DNA of 10,553 bases from an uncultured Bacilli bacterium (GTDB lineage Bacteria; Bacillota_I; Bacilli_A; RF39; UBA660), in NCBI GenBank assembly GCA_947584105.1, contig CANPWK010000030.1:1-10553 (forward strand), written 5' to 3'. Both the position numbers and the translations under genes were made by a program. The notes beneath the pieces are model-generated. The model was given only the letters and a program-made list of their open reading frames with translations, made no database searches and was not told the origin of the DNA. Within the stretch, counting starts at the first letter, position 1, and each line of letters opens with the position of its first letter. This document shows, in pieces, positions 7,228 through 10,553 of this stretch.

Positions 7228-8397
7228 ATGGAAGTGTTAAAAATGGATAATAAAGGAAGAGGAATTACTTATTATAATAATAAGATTGTTTTTATTAATA
7301 ATGCTCTTCCTTCTGAAGATGTTGATATTACATTAATTTTAGATAAAAAAAGATATAGTATTGCTAATGTTAAAAATTATATTCAAAAAAGTAAAGATAG
7401 AATAAAACCAAAATGTCCATATTTTAATAATTGTGGAGGTTGTCAGTTACAACACTTATCCTACAAGAATCAAATTAATTATAAATTTACAACGTTAAAA
7501 AAGGAATTCAATAAAATAGGCATTGATATTGTAAATAAAATTATTTTTGATAAAGATTTTTATTATCGCAATAAATTAACATTACAAGTAAACAACAATA
7601 TTGGACTTTATTCGATTAATAGTAATGATATAGTAAATATTGAAAAATGCATTATATGTGATAAATTAATTAACGAAAAAATTAAATATTTAAAATTAAT
7701 AGATACTAAGAAATGTCAACAAATAATTATTAAATCATTTAATGAACAAGTAATGTTAGTAGTAATTGGAGATAATGATATTATCTTAGATCAGATTATT
7801 CCATATTTTGATGTTGTTTATGTCAATAGTAAAAAAATTAAAGGAGACAAATTAATTGCTAATATTGGTAATATTAAATACTATATTTCACCAAATACAT
7901 TTTTTCAAGTAAATCCATATGTAACTTATAAAATGTATAATCACATTAAAAATTTATGTATAAATAATAATAGTAAAAATGTGTTAGATTTATATTGTGG
8001 ATGCGGAAGTATTTCTTTATTTATATCAAAATTTGTTGATTATGTATATGGTATAGAAATTAATAGTCAAGCTATTAAAGATGCCAATGATAATAAAAAA
8101 TTAAATAAAATTAATAATGTCTCATTTGAATGCGATGATGCTGGTAATATTACTATAAGTAATAAATTTGACACTATTATTGTAGATCCACCTAGAAGTG
8201 GTTTAGATAAAAGAATTATTAAGCAAATTCTAGAAAACAAAATTGCAAACATTATTTATGTTTCTTGCAATCCTATAACTTTAATAAGAGATTTAGAACT
8301 TTTATTAAATAAATACAATATTAAAGACATTCAACCTTTTGATATGTTTCCTAATACATACCATGTAGAATGTATATGTCATTTAATTTTAAAATAA
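7228..8397 (+). CDS. rlmD: 23S rRNA (uracil-5-)-methyltransferase, RlmD/RumA family
   Basis: This 389-residue, SAM-dependent enzyme makes 5-methyluridine in 23S rRNA. A TRAM-like RNA-binding domain covers about 1-50. The [4Fe-4S] ligands are C63, C69 and C72 in CPYFNNCGGCQLQHL, plus a later Cys, C141 or C144. The methyltransferase core has FFQVNP (225-230), the SAM-binding VLDLYCGCGSISLF (252-265), GIEIN (275-279) and DPPRSGLDKRI (320-330). The catalytic Cys is C347 in YVSCNP, and the C-terminal general base is E381 in TYHVECI. All key residues are present, so the enzyme should be active. It is somewhat shorter than the E. coli enzyme. Bacilli may use one such enzyme for two 23S sites (RlmCD), so the exact target base is uncertain. 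AGGTGA shortly before ATG 7228 supports the start. Confidence 0.93.
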   Translation: MEVLKMDNKGRGITYYNNKIVFINNALPSEDVDITLILDKKRYSIANVKNYIQKSKDRIKPKCPYFNNCGGCQLQHLSYKNQINYKFTTLKKEFNKIGIDIVNKIIFDKDFYYRNKLTLQVNNNIGLYSINSNDIVNIEKCIICDKLINEKIKYLKLIDTKKCQQIIIKSFNEQVMLVVIGDNDIILDQIIPYFDVVYVNSKKIKGDKLIANIGNIKYYISPNTFFQVNPYVTYKMYNHIKNLCINNNSKNVLDLYCGCGSISLFISKFVDYVYGIEINSQAIKDANDNKKLNKINNVSFECDDAGNITISNKFDTIIVDPPRSGLDKRIIKQILENKIANIIYVSCNPITLIRDLELLLNKYNIKDIQPFDMFPNTYHVECICHLILK

Positions 8398-8469
8398 TAA
8401 CATAGTATTATTATATAGTAAATCAAAAATATTATATTTTTTTGGAAATATCTTTATTTTTTTGTAATT

Positions 8470-8483
8470 TATGATATAATTAT
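8470..8483 (+). promoter_or_regulatory. Extended -10 promoter of the tail-anchored protein pair
   Basis: TATGATATAATTAT, identical to 7201-7214, has TATAAT at 8475-8480 with the upstream TGn. It would start transcription near 8487, about 19 bases before the ATG at 8506, leaving room for the AGGTG at 8494-8498. No good -35 box is seen. The rest of the gap 8398-8469 is AT-rich. It has only a weak 6-base stem (8434-8439 with 8446-8451) followed by a T-rich run, which might be a poor terminator for the methyltransferase gene. Confidence 0.55.
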
Positions 8484-8505
8484 GATGGAATGGTAGGTGT
8501 AGATT

Positions 8506-9279
8506 ATGCAAACTGTAAAAGAAATTAATAAAAATATGATTATAAAAGAAATTAATAAATCTTTAAATAGTGGTAAATATCGAGATCTAAATGATATACT
8601 TAGACAAAATCCTACTTTAGATCAATTTTATTTAAATCATAAATTAAATTATCTTATGCATTCATTTCAATCACAGTTTACAAATGAGGATTACATTGCC
8701 TTGATTAAAAATTTTAATAAGGAAAACACTTTAAATAATAATACAGATGAAATAAAGGTAACTAATGTTAAATCTGATGATGTCAATATAAACTTTGTTG
8801 ATAATACTAAAACTGGAGAAACATTAGAAGGCGTTGATGATGAACTCGCTTTAAATTCATATAATCAAGATGCCTTTACTCATGAAAAAAATTATGAAAA
8901 AAAAGAATCTACATTTAAAAAAATATCTGAAATTGATACTAATAGATTAACAAAAGAACAATTGAATATATATTCTGCTATCTTAGGAGAGCCTGATCCA
9001 TCTATTTATGAAATTAACTTCGATGAACTTGGTAATATGACTAATATAATTAGAGATAATAATTTAAATTATTATACTGTAGAAATAAAAGATGGAATTG
9101 TTAATTTCATCAATCACTCAAATAATCAAAAGAAGGAAACACAAAATAAAGTTAAAGTATTAACTAAAAAGCAAAACAATAAAAGCGCTGCTTTTGTTAA
9201 TACATTAATTCTATCATTTATAATTGGTTCTTTCTTTGGAGTAGTATTTTTAGCTATATATAGTAAAATTATGCAATAA
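8506..9279 (+). CDS. Tail-anchored protein of unknown function
   Basis: I do not recognise this 257-residue protein. The N-terminal part (about 1-75) is predicted helical and charged, with QTVKEINKNMIIKEINKSL forming an amphipathic start and a segment TLDQFYLNHKLNYLMHSF. A disordered acidic and Asn-rich linker follows (about 76-137). A second small module (about 139-205) includes LTKEQLNIYSAILGEPDP (148-165) and a strand pair YYTVEIKDGIVNFI. A basic stretch (208-226) then leads into a single hydrophobic helix (229-252) and a very short tail. There is no N-terminal signal, so the bulk should face the cytoplasm with the C terminus in the membrane. AGGTG 7 bases before ATG 8506 supports the start. 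The gene directly precedes another tail-anchored gene 12 bases downstream, suggesting a functional pair. Confidence 0.75.
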   Translation: MQTVKEINKNMIIKEINKSLNSGKYRDLNDILRQNPTLDQFYLNHKLNYLMHSFQSQFTNEDYIALIKNFNKENTLNNNTDEIKVTNVKSDDVNINFVDNTKTGETLEGVDDELALNSYNQDAFTHEKNYEKKESTFKKISEIDTNRLTKEQLNIYSAILGEPDPSIYEINFDELGNMTNIIRDNNLNYYTVEIKDGIVNFINHSNNQKKETQNKVKVLTKKQNNKSAAFVNTLILSFIIGSFFGVVFLAIYSKIMQ

Positions 9280-9291
9280 GGAGAGGTGTAT

Positions 9292-9684
9292 ATGAATAAT
9301 AGAGTTATTTTTGATGATAATATATCTAATAAAAAAGACGATGACTTAATCAAAGAAAATACTCCTCAAACAGTTGACTATAACAGTCTTTACAATATTA
9401 AAGTTGCAAACAATAATATTAACACTGAAAATAATAATATTAGTAACAATATGATAAATAATAACAACATGATTAATAATAACAATAATATGGCTAATAC
9501 TATTATTAATAATGATATTAATCAAAATACAATTAAAGATAATAACACAAATACTCTAGAAGAAAATAATGAAAATAAAAAAAAGAAGGGTAATATACTT
9601 CTTTTAGTATTTTTTATTTTTATAATTATAATGGTATTTATTATCTTTGTCTTCCCTCTTTTAGGTAAATTATCTATAAAATAA
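9292..9684 (+). CDS. Small Asn-rich tail-anchored protein, function unknown
   Basis: This is 130 residues from ATG 9292. A GTG at 9286 is in frame, but AAGGAG at 9278-9283 sits 8 bases before the ATG and too close to the GTG, so ATG is preferred. The N-terminal 30 residues are acidic. Residues about 40-95 are low-complexity, dominated by Asn, with repeated NMINNN units. KKKKG (96-100) then precedes one hydrophobic helix (101-124) and a short basic tail. The Lys run before the helix suggests the Asn-rich part is cytoplasmic. It is translated right after the gene at 8506; its ribosome binding site overlaps that gene's stop codon. Both share the same plan of a charged head, Asn-rich linker and C-terminal anchor. 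No family is recognised, and a strong terminator ends the unit. Confidence 0.7.
   Translation: MNNRVIFDDNISNKKDDDLIKENTPQTVDYNSLYNIKVANNNINTENNNISNNMINNNNMINNNNNMANTIINNDINQNTIKDNNTNTLEENNENKKKKGNILLLVFFIFIIIMVFIIFVFPLLGKLSIK
9445..9480 (+). repeat. 18-base tandem repeat encoding the Asn-rich segment
   Basis: Two units (9445-9462 and 9463-9480) differ at 2 of 18 bases, and a partial third unit begins at 9481. The units encode NNMINN and NNMINN, and the trailing copy NNNM. They lie inside a wider AAT/AAC-rich stretch (about 9406-9570). Repeats of this kind can change length by replication slippage in steps of whole codons. Confidence 0.8.
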
Positions 9685-9693
9685 TAAATATTC

Positions 9694-9727
9694 TGCTATA
9701 GAAAATAATTTTCTATAGCATTTTTTT
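9694..9727 (+). terminator. Strong rho-independent terminator between convergent genes
   Basis: TGCTATAGAAAA (9694-9705) pairs perfectly with TTTTCTATAGCA (9709-9720) across a 3-base loop, followed by seven T (9721-9727). It ends the plus-strand unit carrying the two tail-anchored proteins. The T-run overlaps the stop codon of the convergent amidase gene (9728-9726), so the hairpin lies just past that gene's end and may serve both strands. Confidence 0.92.
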
Positions 9728-10553
9728 ATGGAATAATTAATTGCTGGCCTATATTTAACAAATTATTATTAAGATTATTTTTATTTTTTATTTGATTAAC
9801 AGTTGTATTATACCTCATAGCTATAGAATATAAGGTATCTCCAGGCTTTACTGTATAAATTTGGTTATTAACGTTATTATTGACTTTTAGTTTATCACCA
9901 ATTTGTAGTAAATTACTTGATAAGTTATTTAATTCTTTTAATTCATCCACAGTCAAATTATATTTTTGGGCAATTGAATACAAAGTATCTCCAGCTTGTA
10001 CTATATATTCGTTTGTCGTTGAAGGATTAATAAATAATTTTTGTCCGATTGTTAATAAATTGGATGTTAAATTATTTATTGCTTTTATATCATTTACAGT
10101 TGTATTAAATTTTTTTGCTATACTCCACAAAGTATCTCCTGGTTTTACTATATATTCATTATCTTCTTGTATATTATCATATGGTAGGCCTAAATATTCT
10201 GCTATTGCTTTAACTGATGCTTCAGCATATTGTTGCCAATTATTTTTTATTTGTGATACATCATCTTTAGAGCTATCTAAAAAACCATATTCTATAATAA
10301 CTGCATCAGTATTCCCAGTATTTCTTAACATAAAATAATAGTCTTGTTTTGGATTGGTTGGTAAAGATCTTGTATATGCTTTCCTTGCATTTTGACCTTT
10401 TTCTTTTAAATTATCGAGTATTAACTTAGGAAGTTGATCTGTTCCTCTAAGCGCATATATTACTTCGGCACCGTCGCCACCTCCGGAAGCAAATTTTGTT
10501 ATCTTTTTTCTATTTTTCCTTGAAATTACAGCAAATTCTTTAATCACACACTT
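9726..10553 (-). CDS. N-acetylmuramoyl-L-alanine amidase (Amidase_3) with three LysM domains, 5' end outside window; catalytic motif apparently missing
   Basis: The frame is open to the window edge, so the N-terminal part (with the GHGG and second zinc-ligand motifs) is not seen. A GTG at 10547 is in frame but lies inside the catalytic domain, and residue numbers here count from it. GGGDGAEVIYALR (22-34), RSLPTNPKQDYYFMLRNTGNT (60-80) and IIEYGFLDS (84-92), with the catalytic Glu E86, identify the enzyme class that cuts the bond between MurNAc and the stem peptide. Three LysM peptidoglycan-binding repeats follow at about 131-174, 180-223 and 230-273, each beginning Y-x-V-x-x-G-D-T-L and ending near IGQKL or IGDKL. 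LysM repeats anchor such enzymes to the wall. Family members have an SxHxNA motif just before GGGDG. Here SRKNRKKITKFAS runs directly into GGGDG, so the zinc-binding His is absent. An internal in-frame deletion is the simplest reading, and the protein may be inactive or only wall-binding. Confidence 0.88.
   Translation of the reverse strand, partial: KCVIKEFAVISRKNRKKITKFASGGGDGAEVIYALRGTDQLPKLILDNLKEKGQNARKAYTRSLPTNPKQDYYFMLRNTGNTDAVIIEYGFLDSSKDDVSQIKNNWQQYAEASVKAIAEYLGLPYDNIQEDNEYIVKPGDTLWSIAKKFNTTVNDIKAINNLTSNLLTIGQKLFINPSTTNEYIVQAGDTLYSIAQKYNLTVDELKELNNLSSNLLQIGDKLKVNNNVNNQIYTVKPGDTLYSIAMRYNTTVNQIKNKNNLNNNLLNIGQQLIIP

Noticed and set aside
9126..9353. A 75-residue hydrophobic minus-strand frame across the two tail-anchored genes
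   Set aside because: It is the reverse reading of the membrane helix codons and crosses the boundary between two well-placed plus-strand genes.
9729..10160. Regularly spaced repeats at about 150-base intervals, considered as an array
   Set aside because: The repeats encode three LysM domains in frame and diverge as protein repeats do. They are far too long and variable for a CRISPR array.
9880..10338. A 152-residue open frame on the plus strand opposite the LysM region
   Set aside because: It is antisense to clear LysM and amidase motifs and its sequence mirrors the repeat structure of that gene. No ribosome binding site or known domain supports it.

Overview
The window is very AT-rich and has short intergenic gaps. 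Its proteins are rich in Lys, Asn and Ile, its ribosome binding sites are AGGAG- or AGGTG-like, and its -10 boxes are TATAAT. Trp is written TGG, and TGA appears only as a stop (once, at 6573-6575), so the standard code fits and Mycoplasma-type recoding does not. Cell-wall genes are present (a Mur ligase, an undecaprenyl-diphosphatase and a LysM amidase). Together this suggests a walled, low-GC Bacillota/Bacilli lineage close to the Mollicutes, possibly a gut-type RF39 or Erysipelotrichia-like organism. The lineage is an inference from composition and gene content; no marker gene here proves it.

Layout. Positions 1-327 hold the C-terminal end of a PHP-domain phosphoesterase. A divergent MurE-like ligase follows (469-1872). 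Fused to its tail is a leftover C-terminal piece of a class-I glutamine amidotransferase/peptidase C26 gene (about 1844-2035). Two back-to-back hairpin terminators (2124-2201) separate this from a minus-strand block. That block holds an ABC exporter half-transporter (2210-3805), a large GT-C-like polytopic membrane protein (3929-5470), and uppP (5474-6274). The last two are only 3 bases apart and are probably co-transcribed from uppP. A plus-strand block then follows: a small two-helix membrane protein overlapping a DUF3603-like protein (6360-7185), an RlmD-type 23S rRNA uracil-5-methyltransferase (7228-8397), and two unrecognised proteins that each end in a single membrane anchor (8506-9684). 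A strong hairpin terminator (9694-9727) ends this block. It meets a converging minus-strand amidase with three LysM repeats, cut off by the window edge.

How the genes fit together. The Mur ligase, UppP, the GT-C-like protein and the LysM amidase all concern the cell envelope: precursor synthesis, recycling of the lipid carrier, possible use of lipid-linked sugars, and wall cleavage. The rest is housekeeping or unknown.

The points most worth a second look are: the amidase, whose reading frame passes straight from the region before the zinc-ligand SxHxN motif to the region after it; the amidotransferase remnant joined to the Mur ligase end, with a similar 22-base sequence on the far side of the ligase; the altered substrate-site motifs of the Mur ligase; and the two co-encoded tail-anchored proteins, one carrying an Asn-rich tandem repeat. 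I found no mobile element, CRISPR array, tRNA or rRNA. I also did not find a convincing complete new system.
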